Counted from the stretch's first letter, positions 8,006 to 17,528 are shown. The stretch is 64,000 bases of DNA from JAXMAR01 sp046350295 (GCA_046350295.1 JAXMAR010000013.1:62001-126000), one strand, 5' to 3'. The notes: generated from the letters alone by a model not told the origin. A program made the numbers and translations.

Positions 8006-9463
8006 ATGTTCGCGGCTTCGAATGTCTTTCTGGATTTCAATCTACCCAACGCGACGACCTGGTTTTACTTCTCGTTGCTGCTGGCGGTCGCTTTGTTTTT
8101 CAAATTCGGGCGCCTGCTCAGTGTCCGCAACCTCGATGTCCCGACGCTGTTTTTCGGCGTGCCCGGCTTGTTGATGGTCCAGCACGCCCGGAACAACGTG
8201 GCGCCGCCCACCCAGGCTCAGGCCGCCGTCGCCGCCGATAGCGTCAGCCAGATGTTCGCTCCCGCGCTCGGCGGCGCCGCGCTTCCGTTCGAGCCGGTCG
8301 TGCTCGCGCTGCACCCGGCCGTGACACAGTCCGCGGCTTTGAACTGGACGTTCCTCGGCTATCTCTCGATCCTCCTGGGCTCGGGGTATTTCTTCTTCCG
8401 CTGCCTCATGGATCTCACGCTGGTGCAGCGCCCCGCCCTGTCTCCAAACCTCACCTTAGGCGGCTCGATCTGGCTCGCCGCAGCGCTCTTTGTCTGCCTG
8501 GCGACGGTCGCCTTTCGCCAGCCGGAGCCGGGGCGATTGCCTGACCCCGCCCTAACAGGCGCTAACGCGCCTGTCGCCGTGCAAAAGGTCGGCCCGGAAA
8601 GCGCGCCGCTGGCGCTGGCGCGTGAATCGCTCACGGACTATACCTGGCTCCTCCGCTCGGTCGCGGTCTTCTGCCACCTGCTCGTCGTCGTGGGACTCGC
8701 GTTGATTGGCCGGTTCCATTTTCAAGACACAGCCTCCGGCATGGCGGCGGCGACCTTCTATCTGATCCTGCCCTACACGGGCCTTTTCGTCGGCCAGGCC
8801 CATCATGTCTGGCCGATGGCGCTGATCGTTTGGGCGGTCCTGTTTTACCGATATCCGACGGTCGCCGGGACGCTGCTCGGCGTCGCCGGCGCCACGTCGT
8901 ATTTCCCCGCCTTGATCGTGCCACTCTGGGCGAGCTTCTACTGGCGGCGCGGCGCCGGCCGTTTCCTGCTCGCCGCGCTGGTGAGCGCCGCGATCTGCCT
9001 GAGCGTGACCGGCGTGATCCTCTGGTATCAGGGGGAACTCGAAAACAGCTTGGAGCAAGCGTTTCGCCATGGCGCCTGGCAACCCTGGCAGGCGCCGCCC
9101 CCGGGAACGGAGGGTTTCTGGACCGGACTGCACTGGGTTTACCGCATCCCCCTTTTCATCGCCTTCGTCGCGTTTGTCCTCGTCACTCCGTTCTGGCCGA
9201 TGCCCAAGAACCTGGCCCAGGTACTGGCGCTGTCGGCGGCCGTTATCGTCGGCATTCAGTTCTGGTACGCCAACCAGGGGGGTGTTTACGTTCTCTGGTA
9301 CCTGCCCTTGCTGCTTCTGCTCGTCTTCCGCCCGAACCTAGAAGACCGGCGCCCACCTCTGCTCGACGCGGAGACCGATTGGGCGGCGCGCCTGGTCCGG
9401 TCCATCGGCGGCTTCGTACGCTGGATCGTTCATCGACCGCAGCCGGAAAAGGCGGTCAAGTGA
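8006..9463 (+). CDS. Polytopic membrane protein of unknown function
   Basis: A 485-residue protein with roughly ten predicted membrane helices, for example FYFSLLLAVALFFKF near the N-terminus, TFLGYLSILLGSGYFFF, IWLAAALFVCLATVAF and VLWYLPLLLLLVF near the C-terminus. A soluble proline/alanine-rich loop lies near residue 190. The overall look (GLFVGQAHHVWPMALIVWAVLFY) recalls the membrane part of GT-C glycosyltransferases, but no catalytic motif is clear, so I do not assign a function. A 20-base palindrome sits inside the coding region at 8555-8574. Confidence 0.75.
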   Translation: MFAASNVFLDFNLPNATTWFYFSLLLAVALFFKFGRLLSVRNLDVPTLFFGVPGLLMVQHARNNVAPPTQAQAAVAADSVSQMFAPALGGAALPFEPVVLALHPAVTQSAALNWTFLGYLSILLGSGYFFFRCLMDLTLVQRPALSPNLTLGGSIWLAAALFVCLATVAFRQPEPGRLPDPALTGANAPVAVQKVGPESAPLALARESLTDYTWLLRSVAVFCHLLVVVGLALIGRFHFQDTASGMAAATFYLILPYTGLFVGQAHHVWPMALIVWAVLFYRYPTVAGTLLGVAGATSYFPALIVPLWASFYWRRGAGRFLLAALVSAAICLSVTGVILWYQGELENSLEQAFRHGAWQPWQAPPPGTEGFWTGLHWVYRIPLFIAFVAFVLVTPFWPMPKNLAQVLALSAAVIVGIQFWYANQGGVYVLWYLPLLLLLVFRPNLEDRRPPLLDAETDWAARLVRSIGGFVRWIVHRPQPEKAVK

Positions 9464-9607
9464 CGGACAAGGGCGTCGCTTGCGCGACCGCCGATGCAAA
9501 GACATTTGCCGGTGATCAGTCTGCAGGAATCGCGGCTGAATCCGATAGACGTGAAGAAAGCCGGTCGTCCTCGCCGACGGTGAGGCGAAGGGAGAGCGTC
9601 GGAAGAC

Positions 9608-9648
9608 AACAGCCCGCACGCGTCGAACAACGATGCGTGCGGGCTGTT
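9608..9648. terminator. Convergent terminator hairpin
   Basis: AACAGCCCGCACGC (9608-9621) pairs perfectly with GCGTGCGGGCTGTT (9635-9648) around a 13-base loop. It lies between two convergent genes (stops at 9463 and 9672) and is followed on the plus strand by CGTTTGGTTTCTTTG. Confidence 0.75.
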
Positions 9649-9671
9649 CGTTTGGTTTCTTTGTCGAGCGA

Positions 9672-10274
9672 TCAGGCCGCACGGCGACGACGGCGCGCGC
9701 TCACCGCGGCGCCGAAGCCGAGGAGGGTGAGCAGGGCGATCGAAGCAGGTTCGGGCACCGCGGTCGTGATGTTCTTGAAGGAAAACCACGAGATGTGATC
9801 GGTGAAGCTATCGTAGATGCTTCGCGTCGCCGTGATATCGCCGTTGGTCAGACTGACATTCGGGAATGGCACGGTGTTGGACCAGACGGCGTCGCTGAAG
9901 GACCCCCCTGTCTTGGTATTGATCAGTTCGTAGTTGTCGCCAGGGGTAAGCAGGACGTTAGGGGAAAAGTGCAGCGGAGAACCATCGGCGCTGGTGTAAG
10001 AAGCTGAAAACAGCAGCGTGTTGGTGGTCGTGTCTTTGAACGTGATGGTTCCGCTGTTGCCGATGGCTCGATGGAAGAAATCGAACCCGGCGAGGAAAAC
10101 GCTCCTGTTTGCATGGATCTCCATGCCCCACTTGGTGTTGGCGCCCCCATTGAAGGGAAGCGTGGCGGGGCCGGCGATGATATCGGCGCGGGTCACGCTC
10201 GCGGCGGTGACAAGGACAGCCACGGCGGCGCAAATGCGCGCCACGGCTGTGGGTACACGGGGGAAAAGGATCAT
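9672..10274 (-). CDS. PEP-CTERM sorting-domain protein
   Basis: A 200-residue exported protein. It has an N-terminal signal peptide (residues 1-27, ending SVTRA), a beta-rich middle with no recognised enzyme motif, and a C-terminal PEP-CTERM signal made of VPEPAS, a hydrophobic helix (IALLTLLGFGAAVSA) and a basic tail RRRRR. Such signals are handled by exosortase/archaeosortase systems. Start ATG 10274 is chosen because it begins the signal peptide. Confidence 0.9.
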   Translation of the reverse strand: MILFPRVPTAVARICAAVAVLVTAASVTRADIIAGPATLPFNGGANTKWGMEIHANRSVFLAGFDFFHRAIGNSGTITFKDTTTNTLLFSASYTSADGSPLHFSPNVLLTPGDNYELINTKTGGSFSDAVWSNTVPFPNVSLTNGDITATRSIYDSFTDHISWFSFKNITTAVPEPASIALLTLLGFGAAVSARRRRRAA

Positions 10275-10534
10275 GAGGGGTTCACAAGGCAAGAAACAGG
10301 CAGCCCATGGCGGCTGGGGTGGGGCGGGCAAGCCGGGCAGGATAGGTTATTAGTATATCACTGAGAATCTCAATTGTCAAATCGGTTTCCAGAAAAGATC
10401 GAGCGTTCTTTTTTCTTGCTGTATGCGTAGGATCAGAATCATCTTTCCTCCCCTTGCGCTTTGGTTACAATGCCCCCCGCTTTTTTTTTCATCCACGGTG
10501 GGCCTACAGGCCCCGCACGCCAGGGACGGCGGCC

Positions 10535-11131
10535 ATGCCACGCACGCTGCGAATTTCTCTCGCTCTTGGAATCGTCGCCCTTCTGGTCGGGGGCCCGCTC
10601 TGGTACAACTCATACCGCGTCAAGCGCTACCGCAACTTCCGCGTCGTCGAACCGGGCATCTTGTACCGCAGCGGCCAGATGACAGTGGCCGGCCTACGCG
10701 ATGTTGTCGACACGAAAGGTATTCGCACCGTGGTCAGTCTGCGCGACGGCGATTCGCGGCCGGATCAGATGGAGGAAGCCTTCTGCGTGGAGCGCGGCAT
10801 CAAGTATGTCCGGATCATTCAAAAGCAGTGGTCCGCGTCGGACAAATCCATCCCCGCGGAGGAAGGGGTCGATGAGTTTCTGAAGGTGATGCGCGATCCC
10901 GCGAACTACCCGGTCCTCGTTCATTGCTTTGCCGGCCACCATCGTACCGGGGCGTATTGCGCCATCTTCCGCATGGAGTTCAACCACTGGCCGCAAGACC
11001 GGGCCATCCGGGAGATGTACGATCTGGGCTACGACACGATCTTCGCGGACTGGGACGTGTGCGAGTACCTGCAGCATTACAGGGCAAAGGGACCGGGGCC
11101 GGTGGGCAGAACCGTCTCGTTGCCGCGCTGA
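10535..11131 (+). CDS. Membrane-anchored tyrosine / dual-specificity phosphatase
   Basis: A 198-residue protein with an N-terminal anchor (LRISLALGIVALLVGGPLWY) and a cysteine phosphatase domain of the DSP type. The catalytic loop is HCFAGHHRTG (C-x5-R), and YRSGQMTVAGLRDVV with IRTVVSLRDG are typical of planctomycete and related DSP-like proteins. Start ATG 10535 places the anchor at the N-terminus. Substrate unknown. It is followed on the same strand, after 130 bases, by a terpene-cyclase-like protein gene. Confidence 0.85.
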   Translation: MPRTLRISLALGIVALLVGGPLWYNSYRVKRYRNFRVVEPGILYRSGQMTVAGLRDVVDTKGIRTVVSLRDGDSRPDQMEEAFCVERGIKYVRIIQKQWSASDKSIPAEEGVDEFLKVMRDPANYPVLVHCFAGHHRTGAYCAIFRMEFNHWPQDRAIREMYDLGYDTIFADWDVCEYLQHYRAKGPGPVGRTVSLPR

Positions 11132-11261
11132 TGAACCCCCTTTTCGCGCAACGGTTATCGTTGGACTTGTGCCCTGCCCTGTGGTACCAATGCACTTCTT
11201 GGGCGATCAGCTCGTTCCGAGTCCTCTTCTTCGGGACGCCGGCAAATCGAGGAATACGCGG

Positions 11262-12491
11262 ATGATAGTCCCCATCACCAGGCGTTCAGGGGAGCGATTT
11301 CTTGTGTTCTTCACGATTCTGCTTTCAGTCGTTGGCGCTGGGGGTCCGGTAGCGCCGGCCGGGAAGAAGAGCCCGATCAATCCAAGCAAAGTGGATCTGG
11401 CGGACCCAAGCGCGGTTGCGAGTCCCAGCTTTTGCGCGATGTGTCCCGTTCGCGACGGGTTGGAGCAATTCTTCGCCGGCCGGCGCGGCGCGGCGAAGAA
11501 GAAGCTGCTGGAGAACGGCGGCGGCTCGGACAAGACGGAGACGGCCGTCGCGGCGGCGTTGGATTTCCTCGTGCGAGTTCAGAAAGAGGACGGCTCGTGG
11601 GCGCTGGATGACGACGGACCGGAAGGCGGCCGAATCAGGAACGACACTGCGGCGACGGGCTTCGCGCTGCTTGCTTTTCTGGGGACGGGGAGGACGCACC
11701 GGCATGGCGCCAAGGCTGGGGACAAGACGGAAGAGGCCGTGTCCGCGGCAGTGGAGAAAGGGCTGCAGTTTCTCCTCAAGCGGCAGAGCAACAAGACGGG
11801 GGAATTCGACACCGACATGTACGCGCATGCCATTGCGACGCTCGCCGTTTGCGAGGCGTACGGGATGAGCGTCGACCCGAAGTTGCGCGGCCCAGGGCAG
11901 CGCGGGCTCGTCCACATAGTGTATGCGCAGCATGCCGACGGAGGTTGGCGCTACAGGCCTAAGCAGCCGGGCGATACATCCGTTTCCGGATGGCAGATCG
12001 TGGCCCTGGATATCGGACGCATCGCCCGGCTCGATGTGCCGAATATCACGATCAACAAGAGCATCCATTTTCTGGATACCGTTTGCGATCCGGCCAACGA
12101 GGGCTACGGCTACACAGGCCCCGGCTCGACACCGACGCTGACAGCGGTCGGCTTGCTTTGCCGGCAACACCTGCAGGCTTGGGGACCTGAGAACGCGCGG
12201 CTGCAAAAAGCCCTGGCGATTCTGGACGCGAAGGCGCCCAGTGTCGGCGACATGTACTACACCTATTTCGCCACGAACGTCCTGCGCCATGTGGGCGGCA
12301 AGCGCTGGCAAGACTGGAACGAGAAGATGATGGAAGCGCTGCTCGGGGCGCAAGAGAAGGACGGCCCGCTGCGGGGCAGCTTCCGCGGCGCCGCCGGTCA
12401 TGTCTCCGGCCGTCTCATGCAGACTTGCCTGTGTTTGTGGACGCTCGAAGTCTACTATCGCCACCCGCCTCGTTTCGTGGGCGACAGGTAG
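11262..12491 (+). CDS. Exported protein with prenyltransferase / squalene-hopene-cyclase-like repeats
   Basis: A 409-residue protein with an N-terminal hydrophobic export segment (FLVFFTILLSVVGAGG) and an alpha/alpha-toroid built from QW-like repeats: QKEDGSWALDDDG, QHADGGWRYRPKQPGD, ANEGYGYTGPGSTPTLTAV. The DxDD motif that protonates squalene in true cyclases is not present; the corresponding site reads RNDTAATGFALLAF. It is therefore probably a non-enzymatic or altered member, as is common in planctomycetes. The start at ATG 11262 follows GAGGAATACGCGG. Confidence 0.8.
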   Translation: MIVPITRRSGERFLVFFTILLSVVGAGGPVAPAGKKSPINPSKVDLADPSAVASPSFCAMCPVRDGLEQFFAGRRGAAKKKLLENGGGSDKTETAVAAALDFLVRVQKEDGSWALDDDGPEGGRIRNDTAATGFALLAFLGTGRTHRHGAKAGDKTEEAVSAAVEKGLQFLLKRQSNKTGEFDTDMYAHAIATLAVCEAYGMSVDPKLRGPGQRGLVHIVYAQHADGGWRYRPKQPGDTSVSGWQIVALDIGRIARLDVPNITINKSIHFLDTVCDPANEGYGYTGPGSTPTLTAVGLLCRQHLQAWGPENARLQKALAILDAKAPSVGDMYYTYFATNVLRHVGGKRWQDWNEKMMEALLGAQEKDGPLRGSFRGAAGHVSGRLMQTCLCLWTLEVYYRHPPRFVGDR

Positions 12492-12567
12492 CCGCGCTTC
12501 GACGCCGCGAAGGCCGGCTTCGCAGGGCGAAGCCGGCCATGGTGCAACTGTGTGGAAGGGGGTTACC

Positions 12568-13932
12568 ATGCACCGCCGCGATTGGCTCAAGTATTCCGCG
12601 GCAGCCGGCGCCGTCGGCCTGCCGCTTCTCGCCGCCGCTGAAGCCCGTGCCTTCGATGGCCCCGGCGCCGGGCCTGCTGCGGCTGGGGAAGGCCGCAAGC
12701 TGCCGGCGCTGCGCATCACCGACGTCCGCACCATTCTGACGCAGCCGGCGAACATCCGTCTCGTCGTCGTCAAGGTGTTGACGAACGAGCCAGGGCTGTA
12801 CGGCCTTGGCTGTGCCACGTTCACGCAGCGAGCCCGCGTCGTCGAGACCGCCATCGATCGCTTCTTGAAGCCGTTCCTGATCGGCAAGGACCCGCTCAAG
12901 ATCGACGACATCTTTCAGTCGTCGTTCGTCTCGTCTTACTGGCGCAACGGCCCCGTCCTGGGCAACGCCCTCTCCGGCGTCGACATGGCCCTCTGGGACA
13001 TCCTCGGCAAACGGGCCGGGATGCCGCTCCATCAACTCTTCGGCGGCAAGTGCCGCGACGCCGTCGAAACCTATTGCCATACGAGCGGGCGCAACTTCGC
13101 CGAGGTCGAGAAGGCGGTGCGGGCGCGGCGCGAGGCGGGCTGGCGCTACATCCGCGTGCAGGTCGCCGTGCCCGGCTTTTCGACCTATGGCACGGCCGGC
13201 GCGGAGAAGCCGGACGAGATGATTCCCGAGAACCGCCGCAGTGTCGTCTGGGAGCCGGGGCCGTACGCTCGCATCGTGCCGCGCCTGTTCGAGCACCTGC
13301 GCAAGACGGTCGGGGACGAGGTGGAGCTGTTGCACGACATGCACGAGCGCGTGCCGCCGATCCTGGCGATGCAGGTGTGCCGGGACGTGGAGCAGTATCG
13401 CCCGTTCTTCATCGAGGACCCGTTCAGCCCGGAAGACGTCGGTTACTTCGAGAAGCTGCGTGCCCTGACCAGCACGCCGCTCGCCATGGGAGAGCTGTTC
13501 AACAATCCGAACGAATACGTGTCGCTCATCAGCAATCGGCTCATCGATTTCATCCGCATCCACCTGTCGCAGATCGGCGGGCTGACGCAAGCGCGCAAGG
13601 TCGCCGCGTTCTGCGAGTTTTTCGCCGTTCGCAGCGCCTGGCACGGTCCGGGGGACGTCTCGCCGGTCGGCCACGCCGCGAACGTCCACCTCGATCTCGC
13701 CATCCCCAACTTCGGCATCCAGGAAGGCCGCGAGTTCGTGCAAGCCGAGAAGGACGTCTTCCCCGGCTGCCCGGAGTTGAAGGGGGGCATGTTCACCGTG
13801 AACGACCGCCCCGGCCTCGGCATCGACATCAACGAGGAGCTGGCGCGGAAGTTCCCGGTCCGCGACGACCCGCCATTCGACATGCGCTGGGGGAACCTGC
13901 GGCGGCGGGATGGGTCGATCGTGAAGCCGTGA
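12568..13932 (+). CDS. Enolase-superfamily (mandelate racemase-like) protein with Tat-like signal
   Basis: A 454-residue protein resembling D-mannonate/D-gluconate dehydratases of the enolase superfamily. The N-terminal part (MHRRDWLKYSAAAGAVGLP) looks like a Tat signal. The capping domain has LSGVDMALWDILGKRAGMPL, and the barrel has LLHDMHERVPP, FFIEDPFSPED and IRIHLSQIGGLTQ, which carry the expected metal-binding acids. HGPGDVSPVGHAANVH matches the C-terminal active-site strand. Start ATG 12568 has GGAAGGGGG upstream. Substrate cannot be fixed from sequence alone. Confidence 0.88.
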   Translation: MHRRDWLKYSAAAGAVGLPLLAAAEARAFDGPGAGPAAAGEGRKLPALRITDVRTILTQPANIRLVVVKVLTNEPGLYGLGCATFTQRARVVETAIDRFLKPFLIGKDPLKIDDIFQSSFVSSYWRNGPVLGNALSGVDMALWDILGKRAGMPLHQLFGGKCRDAVETYCHTSGRNFAEVEKAVRARREAGWRYIRVQVAVPGFSTYGTAGAEKPDEMIPENRRSVVWEPGPYARIVPRLFEHLRKTVGDEVELLHDMHERVPPILAMQVCRDVEQYRPFFIEDPFSPEDVGYFEKLRALTSTPLAMGELFNNPNEYVSLISNRLIDFIRIHLSQIGGLTQARKVAAFCEFFAVRSAWHGPGDVSPVGHAANVHLDLAIPNFGIQEGREFVQAEKDVFPGCPELKGGMFTVNDRPGLGIDINEELARKFPVRDDPPFDMRWGNLRRRDGSIVKP

Positions 13933-13956
13933 CGAATCTCGGAACGAGTGATCAGC

Positions 13957-14643
13957 TCAATTCGCGCTGAACTCCGGTGGGAACTTCCGCTGCTCGTCCC
14001 CCGCCGGCGTTTCCGAATGGGCCTCGAGATGCGCCAGTAGCTTCTTCGCCCGCTCCTCCACTTCCAGCTCCTCAAGGAGCGTTTGCTTGAACTCCGCGTC
14101 AATCGGCAGGGCGAAGGTGAAGATGTCGCACAGGGGGCCGAGCGGCAGCTCGCTCTCGACCAGCTTGTCGAATTGCTGTTGCACCTCCGCCTGCGACTTG
14201 AACCAGTGCGGCATTTTCTGCGCCAGCCGCTCGCGGTAGCGGCGCTCGGTCTTCGGCGTCGGTACCGGGACCTCGGCCAGCAGTTCCACCCGCGCCTTGC
14301 GATAGAGCTTGCCGTGCGGGATTTCTTCCACGATCTGCACCCGGCTCAGGCCCTTGAGGAGGATGTTGTAGCAGCCGTCCGGGAGCTTCTGCTCGGCGAT
14401 GATCTTGCCGACGGCGCCGACGCCATGAAGCGCGGGGCTGCCGGCGTAATCGGCTTCCCAGCCGGGAAGCGGCAGGACCATGGTGATGAGGCGGTCGCCG
14501 GCGAGGGCGTCGGCGGTGAGCTGACGGTAGCGCGGCTCGAAAATGTGCAGAGGCTGCATCACGTGCGGGAAGAACACGAGATTGGGCAGCGGGAACAGGC
14601 GAGCGACGCCGCAGAAGCCGGCAAGTGGAGAGAAGTCGCTCAT
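13957..14643 (-). CDS. Lon-type substrate-binding (LON N-terminal) domain protein
   Basis: A 228-residue stand-alone LON substrate-binding domain with no ATPase or protease part. It shows the characteristic ARLFPLPNLVFFPHVMQPLHIFE and RYRQLTADALAGD near the N-terminus, then GVGAVGKIIAEQKLPDG and LKGLSRVQI. Such stand-alone proteins are widespread and of unknown role. A C-terminal helical region (residues 130-228) is also typical. It converges with the enolase-superfamily gene. The DUF309 gene lies 51 bases upstream on the same strand across a heptamer repeat. Confidence 0.9.
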   Translation of the reverse strand: MSDFSPLAGFCGVARLFPLPNLVFFPHVMQPLHIFEPRYRQLTADALAGDRLITMVLPLPGWEADYAGSPALHGVGAVGKIIAEQKLPDGCYNILLKGLSRVQIVEEIPHGKLYRKARVELLAEVPVPTPKTERRYRERLAQKMPHWFKSQAEVQQQFDKLVESELPLGPLCDIFTFALPIDAEFKQTLLEELEVEERAKKLLAHLEAHSETPAGDEQRKFPPEFSAN

Positions 14644-14656
14644 GGGAAAGCCGTCA

Positions 14657-14684
14657 AGTCAGGAGTCAGGAGTCAGGGGTCAGG
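14657..14684. repeat. Tandem heptamer repeat
   Basis: Four tandem heptamers (AGTCAGG three times, then GGTCAGG) fill most of the short gap between the DUF309 and LON-domain genes. This resembles the short tandem repeat families seen between genes in cyanobacteria and planctomycetes. Confidence 0.8.
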
Positions 14685-14694
14685 GGGCGGGAGG

Positions 14695-15126
14695 TCAGTC
14701 GTCGTCCAGGAATTCGTCTGGGTCGGGCCACTGGTCCGGGGCTGGGTCGAGAGCGATGGTGGGAATCAGCTCCTCTTCGGGCGTTATGCCGTTGGGCGGG
14801 GTTTCGGCGCCGAGGATGGGGGCGAAGCACGCTTCCATCTGGGACCAGAAAACGGTCTGGTCGAGGCCCCAGTGGGGGGAACCGTATTTTTCCATGTAGG
14901 CGCGGCTGGAGCGGAAGAGTTTCACTGCGCCGCGGACGTTGCCGTTGCAAAAATGGCACAGGGCGACGGCGGCCTGGATCAGCGCCTGGATGAAACGCTT
15001 CTCGTCCCCCGTCGTCTCCATCCATAAGCCTTCCCAGACCTCGTGCGCCTCGAAGAACTCCCCCTCGTTGAAGAGGACGATCCCGGCCAGGTAACGCGAG
15101 TCGTAGGCAGGCGCTTCGCTCGACAT
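14695..15126 (-). CDS. DUF309 family protein
   Basis: A 143-residue helical protein with the DUF309 signature FFEAHEVWEGLW (residues 24-35), followed by RFIQALIQAAVALCHFCNGN and GAVKLFRSSRAYME. The histidine/glutamate pair of the signature suggests a metal or ligand site, but no activity is known for the family. The acidic C-terminal tail ends in DEFLDDD. It lies 5' of the LON-domain gene on the same strand and is probably co-transcribed with it. Confidence 0.9.
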   Translation of the reverse strand: MSSEAPAYDSRYLAGIVLFNEGEFFEAHEVWEGLWMETTGDEKRFIQALIQAAVALCHFCNGNVRGAVKLFRSSRAYMEKYGSPHWGLDQTVFWSQMEACFAPILGAETPPNGITPEEELIPTIALDPAPDQWPDPDEFLDDD

Positions 15127-15195
15127 GCCCCTATTCTAGGCAGGGGCCGCGCCAAACTCGAAAGCCGAATCTCGAAATCCGAAAGAACGTTTCCG

Positions 15196-16179
15196 ATGCT
15201 CCTGTCCACGTTCTGCCGGTCCTTGCGCCAACCGCTCGAAGCCGGCCTCTCGCCAATGCAGATCACGCGCGTTCTGGCCAAGAGCGGACCGGCGAAGCAG
15301 CGGCGCCTCGCCGAGCATCTGGGGGAGCGGCTGCAAACGGGATCGTCGATAGCGGACGCCCTTGCCGCCTACCGCCCTGCCCTTCCCGATCTGTTCCTCG
15401 CGATGGTGGAGGTGGGCGAAGAGACGGGGCGGTTGCCCAAGACATTGGCGGAGTTGGAACGACACTACGGTCTTCAAGAGCGGATGCGGCGTCAGCTGCG
15501 GGGCCGCCTGATCGTGCTGCTGATACAGTTCGGCGTCGCCTGCCTCGTGCTCGCGGCGGTGATCGGCGTCACTACTACGCTTCTGCCGCGCGGCGGTTTC
15601 ACACTCTTCGGCCTGCGTGGCTGGGGCGGGGCGCTGGCGTTCCTCGGCCTCGCGGCGGCGGTCGTCGTGGGACTTCTCGGCGTGGGTCGCCTCGTCGCTC
15701 ATGGCGTTCGGACATCCAACTCGCTCGCGGCGCTCGTACAACGCGTGCCCGGAGTCGGCGCCCTCCTCGAAGCGATGCTGTTGGCGCGTTTCGCCCTTGC
15801 CCTTCATCTCACGCTCGACAGCAGCCTGCCGATCGCGCGGGCGCTGCGGCTGGCGTTCGACGCCGCGGCGGACGCCCGCCTTACCAGGCAAGGGAAAAGG
15901 GTGATCGACGCGGTGCGCGGCGGGGCCGATCTCTCCGTGGCGTTGACCCGCGCGAACTTGCCGCTCACGTTTCTGGAAGTTTTCGCCGTGGCGGAAGCGG
16001 CGGGGAACGTGCCTGAGAGCGTCGGACACTTGGCGGAACAATATCAAGAGGAGGCGGCGCTCCGCTCGCGCACGCTGATACGCGTCGCGGGCGTGGTTCT
16101 GTGGGGGCTGTATGCCGTGGCGGTCATCTGGGCAATCTTCCGGCTCGCGTCCATGTATCTCGGCGCCATGGGGATCTGA
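15196..16179 (+). CDS. Type II secretion / type IV pilus inner-membrane protein (GspF-like)
   Basis: A 327-residue protein with two T2SSF domains. The first has GEETGRLPKTLAELERHY, and the second has AEAAGNVPESVGHLAEQY. They are separated by two membrane segments (VLLIQFGVACLVLAAVIGV and LAFLGLAAAVVVGLLGV), with a third at the C-terminus. Typical GspF/PilC proteins are about 400 residues, so this is slightly short at the N-terminus. No other secretion genes lie nearby, though the DUF1559 prepilin-like gene at 23 kb may use such a system. Start ATG 15196. Confidence 0.85.
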   Translation: MLLSTFCRSLRQPLEAGLSPMQITRVLAKSGPAKQRRLAEHLGERLQTGSSIADALAAYRPALPDLFLAMVEVGEETGRLPKTLAELERHYGLQERMRRQLRGRLIVLLIQFGVACLVLAAVIGVTTTLLPRGGFTLFGLRGWGGALAFLGLAAAVVVGLLGVGRLVAHGVRTSNSLAALVQRVPGVGALLEAMLLARFALALHLTLDSSLPIARALRLAFDAAADARLTRQGKRVIDAVRGGADLSVALTRANLPLTFLEVFAVAEAAGNVPESVGHLAEQYQEEAALRSRTLIRVAGVVLWGLYAVAVIWAIFRLASMYLGAMGI

Positions 16180-16256
16180 CGCAATTGGCGGAACGTCTTT
16201 GAGCCGGCGCCGTCCGCTGCTAAGATGGCTGCGGGGAAGGAAGGGAGACGACGGCC

Positions 16257-17528
16257 ATGGCACAAGGGGAGACGATCCTGATCGTCGACGACGAGGAGCC
16301 GGTGCGCCGCACGTTCCGCGAGTGGCTCACCGGGGCCGGTCTACCTTGCACCATCCTCGCCGCCTCCGACGCCGAGTCCGCCCTCAAGCTCGCCAACGAA
16401 CATTCCGTCGACCTGGCCATTCTCGACTGGGCCCTCGGGGCCGGCGACGACGGCCTGCAGCTTCTTCAGGACCTTTACGCATTCCATCCTGATGTCGTCG
16501 CCATCATGGTGACCGGCTTCGCCAACCAGGCGACGCCGCTCGACGCCAGGCGCATGGGCGTGCGCGACTACCTCGACAAGAACCACGACCTCAGCCGCGA
16601 CACGTTCCTCGCCGCGGTCAAACGTCAGCTCGATCAGATTCGACCGGCCAAGCAGGCGCGACGGCTCAATCAAAGCCTGGCGCAGTTTCGGGCCGCCGTC
16701 GAGAAGATCTTGCCGCTCGTGCAATCGACCGCAGCCCTCCGCGATCCGGTGCCGCTGCCTGACGCGATCCGCGGCCTCGTTCGCTTCCTGGTCCAGGTGA
16801 CGCAGGCGACCGACGGCGCGCTGCTCGTGCGGCATTACGACGCGACGCGCCAGCCGGCCGAGACGTATCGGGCCTTTGACGCCGCGGGCAGCGATCTGTC
16901 GGGACCGTTCGCGTCTTTTCCGCGCAGCCTGGCGGGGACCGTGCTCAGCATGCAGAAGCCGTGCGTCATTTCCGGGAAAGAGGACGGCGCGGTCGACTGG
17001 CAGCCGTTCGAACGTGGCCGGGCGACGATCCTGGCCGTGCCGCTCCAGGTCGGCGGCGGCTCGCAAGCGGTCATCGAGCTGTTCGACAAGCGCGGCGGCT
17101 TCACGCCGGAAGATCAAAGGCTGGCGCAGGCGGCGGCGGAATTGGGTACCGAGCTATTGCGGCAGGCGCTGGGCGAACGGCAAGCGCAGGAGTTGCTGCT
17201 CGACGCCATTGGCGCCGCCCTCCAGGCCAGCGATCAGGTGGCCCGATCGCTCGAGGGCACGGCGGCCGCGGCGGCGCCCCGTCCGGAGGAAGCGCCGCCC
17301 ACGCTTGTCCTGGAAAAGATCAAGGAAGGCCTGTCGGCGGCGGGAGGCGATCGCGCCACCGCCCAGCTCAGCCTCGAGCTGGCCGAGGCGATCCGCGTCC
17401 TGGCGTTGCGTTACGGCAAGCCGGCGCTCGAGCATTGCGTCTCCCTGGTCAACAGTCTGGACAAGCTGCTGCACCGGGCCACCTCGGAAGACCTGGCGCA
17501 CTATCCGTTCTCGCCACCGCAGGGGTGA
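16257..17528 (+). CDS. Response regulator with receiver and GAF domains
   Basis: A 423-residue protein. The receiver domain (residues 1-125) has the acidic pair in ILIVDDEEP, the phospho-acceptor in LAILDWALG, the switch threonine in MVTGF and the lysine in DYLDKNHD. A GAF-like domain follows at roughly 160-300 (ATDGALLVRHYDA, ILAVPLQVGGGSQAVIELFDK). The C-terminal 120 residues are helical without a recognised output domain. No histidine kinase is adjacent. Start ATG 16257 follows GGGAGACGACGGCC. Confidence 0.88.
   Translation: MAQGETILIVDDEEPVRRTFREWLTGAGLPCTILAASDAESALKLANEHSVDLAILDWALGAGDDGLQLLQDLYAFHPDVVAIMVTGFANQATPLDARRMGVRDYLDKNHDLSRDTFLAAVKRQLDQIRPAKQARRLNQSLAQFRAAVEKILPLVQSTAALRDPVPLPDAIRGLVRFLVQVTQATDGALLVRHYDATRQPAETYRAFDAAGSDLSGPFASFPRSLAGTVLSMQKPCVISGKEDGAVDWQPFERGRATILAVPLQVGGGSQAVIELFDKRGGFTPEDQRLAQAAAELGTELLRQALGERQAQELLLDAIGAALQASDQVARSLEGTAAAAAPRPEEAPPTLVLEKIKEGLSAAGGDRATAQLSLELAEAIRVLALRYGKPALEHCVSLVNSLDKLLHRATSEDLAHYPFSPPQG

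Noticed and set aside
11325..13743. Long minus-strand frames opposite the terpene-cyclase-like and enolase-superfamily genes
   Set aside because: No motifs, and the plus-strand genes are clear.
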